DNA of 37,945 nt, taken from positions 1 through 37,945 of the forward strand of contig JAAZBP010000084.1 in the NCBI GenBank assembly GCA_012513715.1, in the 5' to 3' direction. Shown in pieces: positions 1 to 9,464 of the stretch. Source of the DNA: Thermoproteota archaeon. GTDB lineage: Archaea > Thermoproteota > Bathyarchaeia > Bathyarchaeales > Bathycorpusculaceae. The notes under the pieces were generated by a model. The model saw only the letters and a list, made by a program, of their open reading frames with translations, was not told where the DNA came from and did not search any database. The position numbers and the translations under genes were made by a program. Position 1 is the stretch's first letter. Each line of letters starts with the position of its first letter.

Positions 1-206
1 ATGGGTAGCAGATATACCCTACCTGATAATCGAGGATCAGTTTGTATAGTGGCTACATTTGGATTGATTAAAACGGTTTTTATACCTTCTTCATTTAGAG
101 CTTTTAGGCATTGACTACCAGAGTAATCGAATTCTGCGGCTTCACCAATTTTAATGGCGCCACTTCCCAGAACTAGTACTTTCTGTATCCAATCTAACTT
201 GGGCAT
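1..206 (-). CDS. carB: Second carbamoyl-phosphate synthase large subunit, N-terminal fragment truncated by the window edge
   Basis: Reverse complement from the ATG at 206-204 reads [68 protein letters not shown]. This is a clear CarB N-terminus, paralogous to the complete CarB at 1485-4658. It is absent from the ORF track because it runs off the edge. It starts 1 nt after the carA stop. Confidence 0.93.
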   Translation of the reverse strand, partial: MPKLDWIQKVLVLGSGAIKIGEAAEFDYSGSQCLKALNEEGIKTVLINPNVATIQTDPRLSGRVYLLP

Positions 207-207
207 T

Positions 208-1347
208 TTAGTGAACCTCTAAATTTTTAGCAAAAACATCAAACAATAATTCGGTATCATAAGGCCCAGGTGAAGCTTCAGGATGCCATTGCACAGCAAA
301 AACAGGTTTGTTCTTGTGACGAATACCTTCTGTGGTTTTATCGTTTGGGTTTATGAACCAAGGCTCAAGCTGGGTCGCCTTAAGAGATTCCATGTTTATA
401 GCGTAACCATGATTTTGTGTTGTAATATAACAACGTCTATTGATTAAATCAAGCGCTGGCTGATTTTGTGCACGGTGACCGAATTTAAGTTTGTATGTGT
501 CTGCGCCCATAGCCAAAGCGATAATTTGAGCGCCTAGGCAAATGCCCATAACAGGCAATTTTTCACATAATTCTCTTATTGTTGCTACTGTTTGAATACA
601 TTTCTTTGGGTCACCTGGACCATTACTGAGCAAAATGCCATCAGGATTATAAAATAAAACATCATTTGCTGAAGTATCATAGGGTACGCGAACAACGTTT
701 ATTCCTCGTTTAAGCAGATTTCGTATAATACTATACTTTACTCCACAATCAATTAGCACAACTGTTTTTCTCCCGTTAACATTATAGGTTACTGGATTTT
801 TTGTTGTAACTTTCGCCACCAAATCAGTCAGGTTAGGATCAGCGATAGTCTTACAGTTCTCAAGCAAAACATCAAAGTTAGGGTCGTCGTTTTTTTCAAA
901 AACCTGCAGTAAACCAAGCATAACTCCACGGTTTCTAAGTTTCTTAGTTAATCTACGTGTATCTAAACCATAAATTCCAGGTATCCCCTCTCCAGATAAC
1001 CACTCATTTAGTGTACTTGAAGATGCCCAATGATATGGTTCATGGCATAAGTCATGAATTACTAAACCATTGACTTGAATTTTATCAGACTCAAAATATA
1101 AAGGTAAATCTAAATCAAGAACTTTTGATGGAACGCCATAATTGCCTACCAGAGGATAAGTTAAGCTTAAGATTTGACCCTTGTATGATGGATCAGTTAA
1201 AGCTTCTGGGTAACCAACCATCTGGGTTGAAAAGACTACTTCTCCAGAAGTTTTTCCAGTGGCACCAAAACCGTTACCTAGAAATAGTGTTCCGTCTTCT
1301 AGAACCAGAACTGCTTTTTTATTGCCGGTGGAATTAAAGTTTAGTAT
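208..1347 (-). CDS. carA: Carbamoyl-phosphate synthase small subunit (glutamine amidotransferase); 5' end uncertain
   Basis: The ORF from 1221 has the class I GATase motif ([18 protein letters not shown]). In-frame sequence upstream of that ATG encodes the conserved CarA N-terminus ([46 protein letters not shown]). The proposed 5' end is an ATA at 1345-1347, 6 nt after GGAGG. The first ATG is at 1221. Confidence 0.9.
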   Translation of the reverse strand: MLNFNSTGNKKAVLVLEDGTLFLGNGFGATGKTSGEVVFSTQMVGYPEALTDPSYKGQILSLTYPLVGNYGVPSKVLDLDLPLYFESDKIQVNGLVIHDLCHEPYHWASSSTLNEWLSGEGIPGIYGLDTRRLTKKLRNRGVMLGLLQVFEKNDDPNFDVLLENCKTIADPNLTDLVAKVTTKNPVTYNVNGRKTVVLIDCGVKYSIIRNLLKRGINVVRVPYDTSANDVLFYNPDGILLSNGPGDPKKCIQTVATIRELCEKLPVMGICLGAQIIALAMGADTYKLKFGHRAQNQPALDLINRRCYITTQNHGYAINMESLKATQLEPWFINPNDKTTEGIRHKNKPVFAVQWHPEASPGPYDTELLFDVFAKNLEVH

Positions 1348-1484
1348 TGAAACCCTCCACCTAATTTTGATTAGTACTCTTAAATGTTACCCATTTATTT
1401 CATATACCAAAAAAGGAATCGTTTATCATCAGCATAAAACAAAAAAAGAGAGCATAATCAAAAATATTAGAAGATTGGGGCGGA

Positions 1485-4400
1485 TTAGCTTATTTGTAGG
1501 TTTATGTTATTTCGCAATGCATTAGCTAGACTATCAACTAATTCTAAATTCGTGAAAACTGGAACACCCAATTCAACAGCTTTTCTACGAATAAGGTAAC
1601 CGTCTGTAATCGCCTGTGCCACAATTCGATTTGGATGAGGTATATTGAATACAAAATTAATTTTCCGCTCAGCCAAAAGGTCGAGAGCATTAGGTTTCTT
1701 TCCTTCACTTATTTTATAAACTTTCTCGCACACAATACCATTTGCGGTTAATGCGTCAGCTGTGTGGCCAGTAGCAAGTATCCTGTAACCATTGTGCATA
1801 ATTTTTTTGGCAGTCTCAACAGCTTTTTCTTTTTCGCCGCCCACGCTTATAAGTATAGAATCGCCTGGTTTGGGTATTTTTGTACCACCAGCTATCATAG
1901 CTTTCAACAGAGCTTCCTCAAAACTTCTACCGAAGCAAGCAACTTCTCCAGTTGAAACCATTTCTACTCCAGTGATGGGGTCTGCACCCTCAAGACGCAT
2001 AAAAGAAAACTGTGGATATTTAACTCCAAATTTTTCAACTACCGCTTCTCCATCTTCGATTTTCTCGCCTAACATTGCGTTTGCAGCTATATCCATGAGG
2101 TTTTTACCTATTGCTTTGGAAACAAAAGGCATGCTTCTAGAAGCTCTGAGGTTACATTCTATGACGAATACATCACGGTTTTTTACTAAATATTGAATGT
2201 TGAAAGGACCTTTGATACATAGATCTCTTGCTATTTTCCTAGTTATTCTGCGTATCTTCTCTTTAGTTATCTCATCTATTGTCATAGCAGGTAAAGACAT
2301 TGTGGCGTCTCCGGAGTGTACACCAGCATTCTCTACATGTTCGATTATTGCACCTACAAAGACGTTTTCTCCATCGCAGACTCCGTCAACTTCAACTTCT
2401 CGAGCGTTTAACATGAACTTTGAAATCACTACTGGGTGTTCTTTTGAGACATCAGTTGCCTTTTTAAGGTAGTCTTCAAGTTGTGTTTCGTCATATGCAA
2501 CACTCATTGCAGACCCTGATAAAACGTAAGAAGGCCTAATTAGTACTGGATAACCAATTCTACTGGCGAAAACTTTAGATTTTTCTAAACTTTCTAGTTT
2601 ACTCCATTTGGGTTGCTCTATTTCCAAGTCATCTAGTAAATCACTAAATTTAGATCGATCTTCTGCACGGTCAATGTCTTTTGCAGTAGTTCCTAAAAGT
2701 TTTATTCCGTTTGCATCAAGTTTAAGTGCTAAATTGTTGGGTATTTGACCGCCTACACTAACTACTACACTAGGATGATTTTCTTTTTCCACAATGTCTA
2801 GTACACGCTCTAATGTTAACTCTTCAAAATACAGTTTATCTAAAACGTCAAAGTCAGTTGATACTGTTTCTGGGTTACAGTTTATCATAACTACTTCTTT
2901 AATTCCTCTTTCCTTCAAAGCCCAAGTAGTGTTAACGCAACACCAATCAAATTCTACACTAGAACCAATACGATAACAACCTGACCCTAATACGATTGCT
3001 TTGTTTGATTCAGAGAAATTTACTTCATCAGTTTTATCACTGTTGTAGGTACAATAGAGATAGTTTGCTTTTTCAGACCACCGTTTTGCTGTTTGAATTT
3101 GTTTAACTGCAGGTTTAATGTTGAATATTGAACGGAGTTCTCTAATTGTATCTTCATTCTTTCCGAAAAGTTCTCCAATTTTTTTGTCTGAGAACCCGAG
3201 AAGCTTTGCTTTCTTGAGACTTTCTTGAGTTAAGCCTGTCGCAGCTAATTCTTTTTCATATTCAACTATTTTTTTTATGCTCTCAAGAAAGAGGGGCACT
3301 ATTCCAGTTAATCTATTCACTTCTTCAATAGCTATTCCTTTTCGTATGGCTTCAACCACATAAAAAAGACGCTCATCTGTGGGATGTTTTAACTCGTTTT
3401 TAATAATGTTCAAGTCAGTCTCATTGAGTTGATTGGTCAACTCTCTACCGTTACCAATCATTCTTACTGCTTTCTGCAAGGCTTCCTCAAAAGTCTTACC
3501 GATAGACATGACCTCTCCGACAGATTTCATTTGTGTACCTAAACGACGGTTGAGGTTTCTGAATTTCTGGAAGTCCCATCTGGGCATTTTTACTACTATG
3601 TAATCAACAACAGGTTCCAAGATACCTGCAGGTTTCCCAGTGAGTTTATTGACTATTTCAGGTAATCTATAACCTAAAGCCATTTTTGCTGTGACATATG
3701 CAATAGGATAACCAGTTGCCTTAGAAGCTAAAGCAGAACTCCTTGATAATCTTGAATTGACTTCTATTACTTTGTATTCGCCTGTAACTGGGTGAACTGC
3801 ATATTGAATGTTACATTCTCCAACTAGACCAAGAGCTTTCAATACAGCAAAACTAGTAGATTTCAATTTTTGGAATTCTTCATCACTCACGGTTTGAGAG
3901 GGGGCAACTACTATACTGTCACCAGTATGAACACCCATAGGATCAAAATTTTCCATACTGCAAACAATCATGCAGTTATCATCTAAATCTCTCAAAACTT
4001 CATATTCTATTTCTTTCCATTTTCCAACATATTCTTCAACCAAAACCTGAGAGATTCTACTATGAACCAAACCAATCGAAGCAACACGCCGCAACTGTTC
4101 CTCATTAAATGCAGCACCAGTTCCTTGGCCACCTAGAGTGTAGGCTACCCTGACCATTACTGGATAACCTATTTCGTTTGCTGCTCGAACAGCTTCTTCT
4201 ATAGAATTCGCCTTTTTACTTTTTGGGATAGGTACACCAGCGTTGATCATTGTTTTTCGGAAAAGGTCTCTATCATCAGCTTTTTCTATCGCCTCAACGC
4301 TTGTACCTAAAACTTTGACGTTATACTTTTCTAGAATGCCTTTCTCTGCTAGTTCGGTCCCACAGTTCAAAGCTGTTTGACCTCCGAAACCAAGTAAAAT

Positions 4401-4658
4401 CCCATCTGGGCGCTCTTTTTCTATTACTTTTTCAGCGAATTCGGGAGTTATCGGTAAGAAGTAAGCTTTATCGCCAACGAATTTTTTATCAGTTTGTATT
4501 GTAGCTACGTTAGGGTTTATTAAAACAACTTCGATACCTTCTTCTTTTACGGCTTTAATAGCTTGGGCACCTGAGTAATCAAATTCGCCGGCCTCACCAA
4601 TTTTGATAGCGCCGCTTCCAAGAATCAGGACTTTTTTAATATTTTCGAATTTCGGCAT
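1485..4658 (-). CDS. carB: Carbamoyl-phosphate synthase large subunit
   Basis: Full-length 1057-aa CarB: duplicated ATP-grasp halves and a C-terminal MGS-like domain. It starts immediately after the argH stop. Confidence 0.97.
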   Translation of the reverse strand: MPKFENIKKVLILGSGAIKIGEAGEFDYSGAQAIKAVKEEGIEVVLINPNVATIQTDKKFVGDKAYFLPITPEFAEKVIEKERPDGILLGFGGQTALNCGTELAEKGILEKYNVKVLGTSVEAIEKADDRDLFRKTMINAGVPIPKSKKANSIEEAVRAANEIGYPVMVRVAYTLGGQGTGAAFNEEQLRRVASIGLVHSRISQVLVEEYVGKWKEIEYEVLRDLDDNCMIVCSMENFDPMGVHTGDSIVVAPSQTVSDEEFQKLKSTSFAVLKALGLVGECNIQYAVHPVTGEYKVIEVNSRLSRSSALASKATGYPIAYVTAKMALGYRLPEIVNKLTGKPAGILEPVVDYIVVKMPRWDFQKFRNLNRRLGTQMKSVGEVMSIGKTFEEALQKAVRMIGNGRELTNQLNETDLNIIKNELKHPTDERLFYVVEAIRKGIAIEEVNRLTGIVPLFLESIKKIVEYEKELAATGLTQESLKKAKLLGFSDKKIGELFGKNEDTIRELRSIFNIKPAVKQIQTAKRWSEKANYLYCTYNSDKTDEVNFSESNKAIVLGSGCYRIGSSVEFDWCCVNTTWALKERGIKEVVMINCNPETVSTDFDVLDKLYFEELTLERVLDIVEKENHPSVVVSVGGQIPNNLALKLDANGIKLLGTTAKDIDRAEDRSKFSDLLDDLEIEQPKWSKLESLEKSKVFASRIGYPVLIRPSYVLSGSAMSVAYDETQLEDYLKKATDVSKEHPVVISKFMLNAREVEVDGVCDGENVFVGAIIEHVENAGVHSGDATMSLPAMTIDEITKEKIRRITRKIARDLCIKGPFNIQYLVKNRDVFVIECNLRASRSMPFVSKAIGKNLMDIAANAMLGEKIEDGEAVVEKFGVKYPQFSFMRLEGADPITGVEMVSTGEVACFGRSFEEALLKAMIAGGTKIPKPGDSILISVGGEKEKAVETAKKIMHNGYRILATGHTADALTANGIVCEKVYKISEGKKPNALDLLAERKINFVFNIPHPNRIVAQAITDGYLIRRKAVELGVPVFTNLELVDSLANALRNNINLQIS

Positions 4659-6164
4659 TTATTTTCTCACTTTTTTATTAAAGTCATTTTCTACTGATAA
4701 CTCTGAGATAGAATAAGTCTCCACAACATCATTGAGTTGTTTAGCTCTATTTTCATAAGTCTCTTTTATTTTGATAATTTCATCTTTTAGCAGCTGTAAA
4801 GCCTCAACCTTTTTTGCCAAAGTATTTTTAACTATTACCGGTGATGGCCCACCTTTAACCTGATAGGTTTCAACGAGTTTACGCGGATTACTGCATTCAC
4901 CTATATCCTCAGTTTTGACAGTTAACTTTAAGCCTACACTTTCATATGCAAGTTTTTCAATAAGCTGAGGTGTTGTATCAGGCAATGTTTTTTTGGAGGC
5001 GACCAATTCTTTTACTATTGATCCAGTAATTTTGTGAGCTGTACGAAAGGCAATATGATATTTTCTAACTAACATATTAGCTAATTCAGTAGCACCAACA
5101 AAGCCTACAGCTGCCTTATGTTCAACGTTACCTGAAACTTTTAAGTTAGGAATAAGTTTAGTGAAAATATTCAAAGACGCACATAAGTTATTGGTAGCAG
5201 CCCAAAGTTTAGGTGTCATTTCTTGAAAATCGAGGTTATAGGTAGAGGGTAAACTTTTAAGGGCAGCAATTACTGCCACATAGTCACCTATTATATAACT
5301 TGCTCTAGCGCGTATAACCTCAAGAACTTCAGGATTCTTCTTTTGAGGCATTATGCTACTTGTTGAAGTGAATTCATCAGGCAACTCAATTGTACCAAAA
5401 TCTGGTGAACTCCAAACAATTAAGTCCTCAGCTAGACGACTTAAATTCACTGCATTCAAAGCTAAATTAGCTAAAGTTTCAACTATGAAATCTCTACTAC
5501 CAACTGCGTCAATCGAGTTCTCTAGTACATCACTAAAACCTAGAAGTTCAGCAGTCCTACTACGATTTATGGGAAAACTGGTCGTTGCTAATGCACATGC
5601 ACCAAGAGGGCACAAGTTTACTCGAGAATAAGCATCGCGCATACGTTGCAGATCCCGGTCTAGAGCATCAAAATGGGATAGAAGATAGTGAGCAAAAGTT
5701 ACAGGCTGAGCTGGTTGAAGATGAGTATATGCTAATATTACTGTATCAACATGTTTTTCAGCTGTTACCAGAAGACTTTCTTGCATCTTTAATATTTCAA
5801 ACATAATTATTTGAAGTTCTTGACGAAGACGCATTCGGATGGCTGTTGCAACTTGATCATTTCGGCTTTTAGCAACATGCAGGTTCCCACCGATTTCTGG
5901 CCCTGTTTTAGCTAAAACAGACTCTTCTAAAGCCATATGAACATCTTCTGCATGAGGGTCAAGATTACTTGCTGACTGGGTTAAAAGCGCTTTGAGAAGT
6001 TTTACCCCGTCTTGCCAAGGAATAATTTTTTGCTCCATTAACATAACTACATGTGCTTTGTTAATCGAGATTACAGAATCGGATAGACATAAATCATTTT
6101 TTCTTGAAGAGGTAAAAGCGGCAACATCATCTCGAACATCACCCAGTCGTCCACCATGCAGCAT
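4659..6164 (-). CDS. argH: Argininosuccinate lyase
   Basis: Fumarase/ASL superfamily signature SSIMPQKKNPE and typical length (501 aa). Adjacent to argG. Confidence 0.95.
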   Translation of the reverse strand: MLHGGRLGDVRDDVAAFTSSRKNDLCLSDSVISINKAHVVMLMEQKIIPWQDGVKLLKALLTQSASNLDPHAEDVHMALEESVLAKTGPEIGGNLHVAKSRNDQVATAIRMRLRQELQIIMFEILKMQESLLVTAEKHVDTVILAYTHLQPAQPVTFAHYLLSHFDALDRDLQRMRDAYSRVNLCPLGACALATTSFPINRSRTAELLGFSDVLENSIDAVGSRDFIVETLANLALNAVNLSRLAEDLIVWSSPDFGTIELPDEFTSTSSIMPQKKNPEVLEVIRARASYIIGDYVAVIAALKSLPSTYNLDFQEMTPKLWAATNNLCASLNIFTKLIPNLKVSGNVEHKAAVGFVGATELANMLVRKYHIAFRTAHKITGSIVKELVASKKTLPDTTPQLIEKLAYESVGLKLTVKTEDIGECSNPRKLVETYQVKGGPSPVIVKNTLAKKVEALQLLKDEIIKIKETYENRAKQLNDVVETYSISELSVENDFNKKVRK

Positions 6165-6208
6165 TTTTGACGTTTTTTACCCTCCCTCAACTACTTTCTT
6201 ATGCTATT

Positions 6209-7411
6209 TTAGGGTTTCTTGCTCGCTTTCTTAAGTGTATTATAAATTCTGGTTTGCATACCCCATAGTTCTATAAACCCTTTTGAGGATGATTGATCAA
6301 AAGTTGTCTTGATATTATAGTTCGCCAAGTTTTTATCATAAAGCGACATCGGTGATGAACGACCAATAACTTGGAGACCGCCCTTGTAAAGTTTGAGTTT
6401 GACTTCTCCGCTTACTTTTTCCTGTGAACAATTAATAAACGCATCTAAATCATCTTTTAAAGGATCAACCCATAATCCAGCGTACGCTAAGAAAACCCAT
6501 TGGGCATCAATCTGTTGTTTGAATAAAACTTCATGGCGAGTCATAACCATCTTCTCTAAATCTTTATGGGCTTCTAAAATAACAGTCGCAGCAGGACATT
6601 CATAGACCTCACGTGATTTTATTCCCACTAAACGGTCTTCAATATGATCTATACGACCTACACCATGTTTACCTGCTATGCTATTAACTTCTTTAATAAG
6701 TAATAGAGGCGCCATTTTCTTGCCGTTGACTTTGACGGGCACACCTGCCTCAAAAGTTATAGTGATTAACTCTGGTTTGTCAGGTGCTTTTTGGGGTGAA
6801 ACAGTCCAGTCATATGCATCTTCCGGAGGTTCTTGATTTGCATCCTCAAGAAGACCACATTCTATAGCGCGGCCCCAAATGCTAGCATCAATGCTATATT
6901 TTTTTGCATCTTCAGAAATCGGGATTCCTTTTGTTTGTGCATAAGCGATTTCTTCTTCACGTGTTAATCCCCAATCACGTATTGGTGCTAGGACCTTTTT
7001 GTCAGGAGCAAGAGAACTAAGAGTTATATCAAACCGTACTTGGTCATTTCCTCTTCCTGTACAACCATGAACTAAACCTGTGGCACCTTCCTTTGCTGCG
7101 ATTTCAACCATTTTTTTGGCGATTAATGGTCTGGATAGACTTGTGCTTATTGGATATTTACCTTCATAAAGAGCATTAGCTTTGATTGCTGGAAAAACAT
7201 ATTCTTTTGCGAATTCTTCTTTGGCGTCAATTGAAAAATGTTTGATAACCCCAAGTTTTTGGGCTTTTTCTTCTGCTGCTTTTAGGTCTTCACCTTGACC
7301 AACATCAACTGTTACAGTAATTACTTGCGCATTACATTTCTCTTGGAGGTATTTGATTAATACTGATGTATCTAATCCTCCAGAATAAGCTAACACGAAT
7401 TTTTCAGACAT
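6209..7411 (-). CDS. argG: Argininosuccinate synthase
   Basis: N-terminal LAYSGGLDTSVLIKYL and GCTGRGNDQVRF motifs. Confidence 0.97.
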   Translation of the reverse strand: MSEKFVLAYSGGLDTSVLIKYLQEKCNAQVITVTVDVGQGEDLKAAEEKAQKLGVIKHFSIDAKEEFAKEYVFPAIKANALYEGKYPISTSLSRPLIAKKMVEIAAKEGATGLVHGCTGRGNDQVRFDITLSSLAPDKKVLAPIRDWGLTREEEIAYAQTKGIPISEDAKKYSIDASIWGRAIECGLLEDANQEPPEDAYDWTVSPQKAPDKPELITITFEAGVPVKVNGKKMAPLLLIKEVNSIAGKHGVGRIDHIEDRLVGIKSREVYECPAATVILEAHKDLEKMVMTRHEVLFKQQIDAQWVFLAYAGLWVDPLKDDLDAFINCSQEKVSGEVKLKLYKGGLQVIGRSSPMSLYDKNLANYNIKTTFDQSSSKGFIELWGMQTRIYNTLKKASKKP

Positions 7412-7476
7412 TTATCTGCTCCCCCATTTTTTGTTTTAAAGTATTCCCTGTACCTTGAGGGCTGTATTTTTAAACG

Positions 7477-7496
7477 TTGTGACTTTTTTGCCACTT
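7477..7496. promoter_or_regulatory. Candidate operator TTGTGAC-TTTTTT-GCCACTT, imperfect inverted repeat
   Basis: Lies in the argG/ACT-gene divergent region. Closely matches the block at 26039-26058 in the lysW/Lrp divergent region, with adjacent TTTAAA-like elements conserved. Confidence 0.55.
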
Positions 7497-7537
7497 AAGA
7501 AGCTTTAAATGTACCATTTGATACATCACACAAACAC

Positions 7538-8116
7538 ATGACAATAGCACAGAATGTTCGAAACCATCTACGAAATAAGCCATATTTACTGGAAGCTTTA
7601 GAAAAAGGCATCGTAAATCTAAGCGAACTTTCAAGACAGATTCAAAAAGAACTAAAAACAGATAATGCAAGTGCAATTAAAGCTGCTTTGAGACGATATT
7701 CTGAGGAACTACAGAAACACAGGCAAAAAAGGGAAGAAAAAGTCCTTCAACTTCTAAAACGCAGCGGAATAGCGATTTATGACCGTAAATCAGTAATTAT
7801 CACCTCAAAAGAACTTGAATCAAATACAGGAATGAAAGTTGATTTACTAGATAAATTTGTTTATCTCCTTGATAGAAGCGATTTACCTGACCGAATAAAT
7901 GCATTGGTTAAACACGAAAATTGTACGATGATGGTAATTCATTCTCCAGAGGAATTAGAAGCAACACCAGGTGTCGTAGCATTTTTAGCCACATTACTCG
8001 CAGAACAACACATTAACATTGTTGAATTCATATCCTGTTGGACTGAAACTATAATGGTAGTTGATAAAAAAGACAGCCTAAAAGCATACGAAGTTCTATC
8101 TAACTTAATGGGTTGA
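7538..8116 (+). CDS. ACT-domain protein, putative amino-acid-responsive regulator
   Basis: Helical, possibly HTH-like N-terminal half (NLSELSRQIQKELKTDNASAIKAALRRYSEEL) and a C-terminal ACT-like segment (TMMVIHSPEELEATPGVVAFLATLLAEQHINIVEFISCWTETIMVVDKKDSLKAYEVL). Confidence 0.65.
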   Translation: MTIAQNVRNHLRNKPYLLEALEKGIVNLSELSRQIQKELKTDNASAIKAALRRYSEELQKHRQKREEKVLQLLKRSGIAIYDRKSVIITSKELESNTGMKVDLLDKFVYLLDRSDLPDRINALVKHENCTMMVIHSPEELEATPGVVAFLATLLAEQHINIVEFISCWTETIMVVDKKDSLKAYEVLSNLMG

Positions 8117-8167
8117 ACTGTCCAATGGTGAGCAACAAAATTAATAATCATTAGTAAATATCTGTGG

Positions 8168-8174
8168 ATATATA
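8168..8174 (+). promoter_or_regulatory. Possible TATA box of thrC
   Basis: TATATAC about 35 nt upstream of the thrC ATG (8208). Confidence 0.35.
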
Positions 8175-8207
8175 CGAACAGTCGATTACCTAACGGAAGA
8201 TGCGAAA

Positions 8208-9458
8208 ATGGTTCATCAAGAATGTATAAAATGTAAAACAAGTTATGGAATAGATGAAATCGTCTATTTCTGTAAAAAATGTGGAGATATTCTGGAAGTA
8301 AAGTTTGACCAAAAAGAGTTACTGGAAAAAATAAGTGGAAAAGACTGGAAAACTTCACCCCTTTCTGTATGGAGGTATAGAGAGTTAATGCCTATTCATG
8401 AAACCACAAAAGTGGTTACATTAAATGAAGGGGGCACTGGATTACATAGAGCTCAAAGGTTAGGAAGCGAGTTGGGTCTAAGTAATCTTTACATAAAAAA
8501 TGAAGGTGAAAATCCTACAGGGAGTTTTAAAGACAGGGGAATGACTGTCGGGGTTACAAAAGCTGTTGAACTAGGCGCACGTCATGTTATTTGCGCTTCC
8601 ACAGGTAATACTAGTGCCAGTTTAGCAGCTTACGCTGCACGTGCAGGAATCAAATGTACTGTACTAATTCCTTCAGGCAAAATTGCTTATGGAAAACTCT
8701 CTCAAGCAATGATACATGGAGCTAAAGTGTTACAGGTTAAAGGTAATTTTGATGAAGCATTAGAGTTTGTTCTTAAACTTGCTGAAAAGCACAAAACAAT
8801 CTACTTATTAAACTCGATTAATCCTTTCCGCATCGAAGGACAAAAATCTCTGGGTTATGAGATTTGTGAACAGCTAAACAATGAACCCCCAGACCGCATT
8901 ATTGTCCCAGTTGGTAACGCAGGAAACATCAGTGCAATATGGAAAGGACTAAAAGAGTTTTATCAGCTTGGTCTGATTAAGAAATTACCCAAAATGACAG
9001 GTATACAAGCTGTTGGTTCTGCACCCATTGTTCAAGCAATTAAAACCGATTGTGACAAAATTATCCCAGTTGAAAATCCCGAAACAGTCGCCACTGCAAT
9101 CCGAATAGGTGCTCCGGTTAGCTGGAAAAAAGCTGTAAATGCAATTCGAGAGTCACATGGTACAGCTGAAACTGTAACAGATGAAGAAATCTTGAATTCG
9201 CAAAAGCTACTAGCACAAATAGAGGGGATATTCGTAGAGCCTGCAAGTGCAGCGTCTATAGCAGGGTTGAATAAGCTCATTAAAAGGGGAATAATACTCG
9301 AAGATGAACGGGTTGTTTGTGTAACAACTGGACATGGATTGAAAGATCCTGATACCGCAGTGAAGATGAGTGAGAAGCCTATTGAAGTTGATGCAGAGAT
9401 GACAGCTATAGAAGAGGCATTAGGTTTGAGAAATAAAGTAAGTATATTGGCGCAGTGA
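8208..9458 (+). CDS. thrC: Threonine synthase with N-terminal zinc ribbon
   Basis: CIKCKTSYG...CKKCG zinc ribbon; PLP-lysine motif GENPTGSFKDRGM; followed by hom and lysC. Confidence 0.93.
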   Translation: MVHQECIKCKTSYGIDEIVYFCKKCGDILEVKFDQKELLEKISGKDWKTSPLSVWRYRELMPIHETTKVVTLNEGGTGLHRAQRLGSELGLSNLYIKNEGENPTGSFKDRGMTVGVTKAVELGARHVICASTGNTSASLAAYAARAGIKCTVLIPSGKIAYGKLSQAMIHGAKVLQVKGNFDEALEFVLKLAEKHKTIYLLNSINPFRIEGQKSLGYEICEQLNNEPPDRIIVPVGNAGNISAIWKGLKEFYQLGLIKKLPKMTGIQAVGSAPIVQAIKTDCDKIIPVENPETVATAIRIGAPVSWKKAVNAIRESHGTAETVTDEEILNSQKLLAQIEGIFVEPASAASIAGLNKLIKRGIILEDERVVCVTTGHGLKDPDTAVKMSEKPIEVDAEMTAIEEALGLRNKVSILAQ

Positions 9459-9464
9459 GCAAAT

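Noticed and set aside
1125-1525. Plus-strand ORFs of 70 and 88 aa around the carA 5' end
   Set aside because: They overlap the conserved carA N-terminal coding sequence on the other strand and have no recognisable product.
1764-2976. Plus-strand ORFs (63-134 aa) antisense to carB
   Set aside because: Shadow ORFs opposite a strongly conserved gene. Low-complexity Ser/Thr/Phe-rich translations.
7470-8358. Minus-strand ORFs of 68 and 139 aa opposite the ACT gene and thrC start
   Set aside because: Antisense to better-supported plus-strand genes, with no domain signature.
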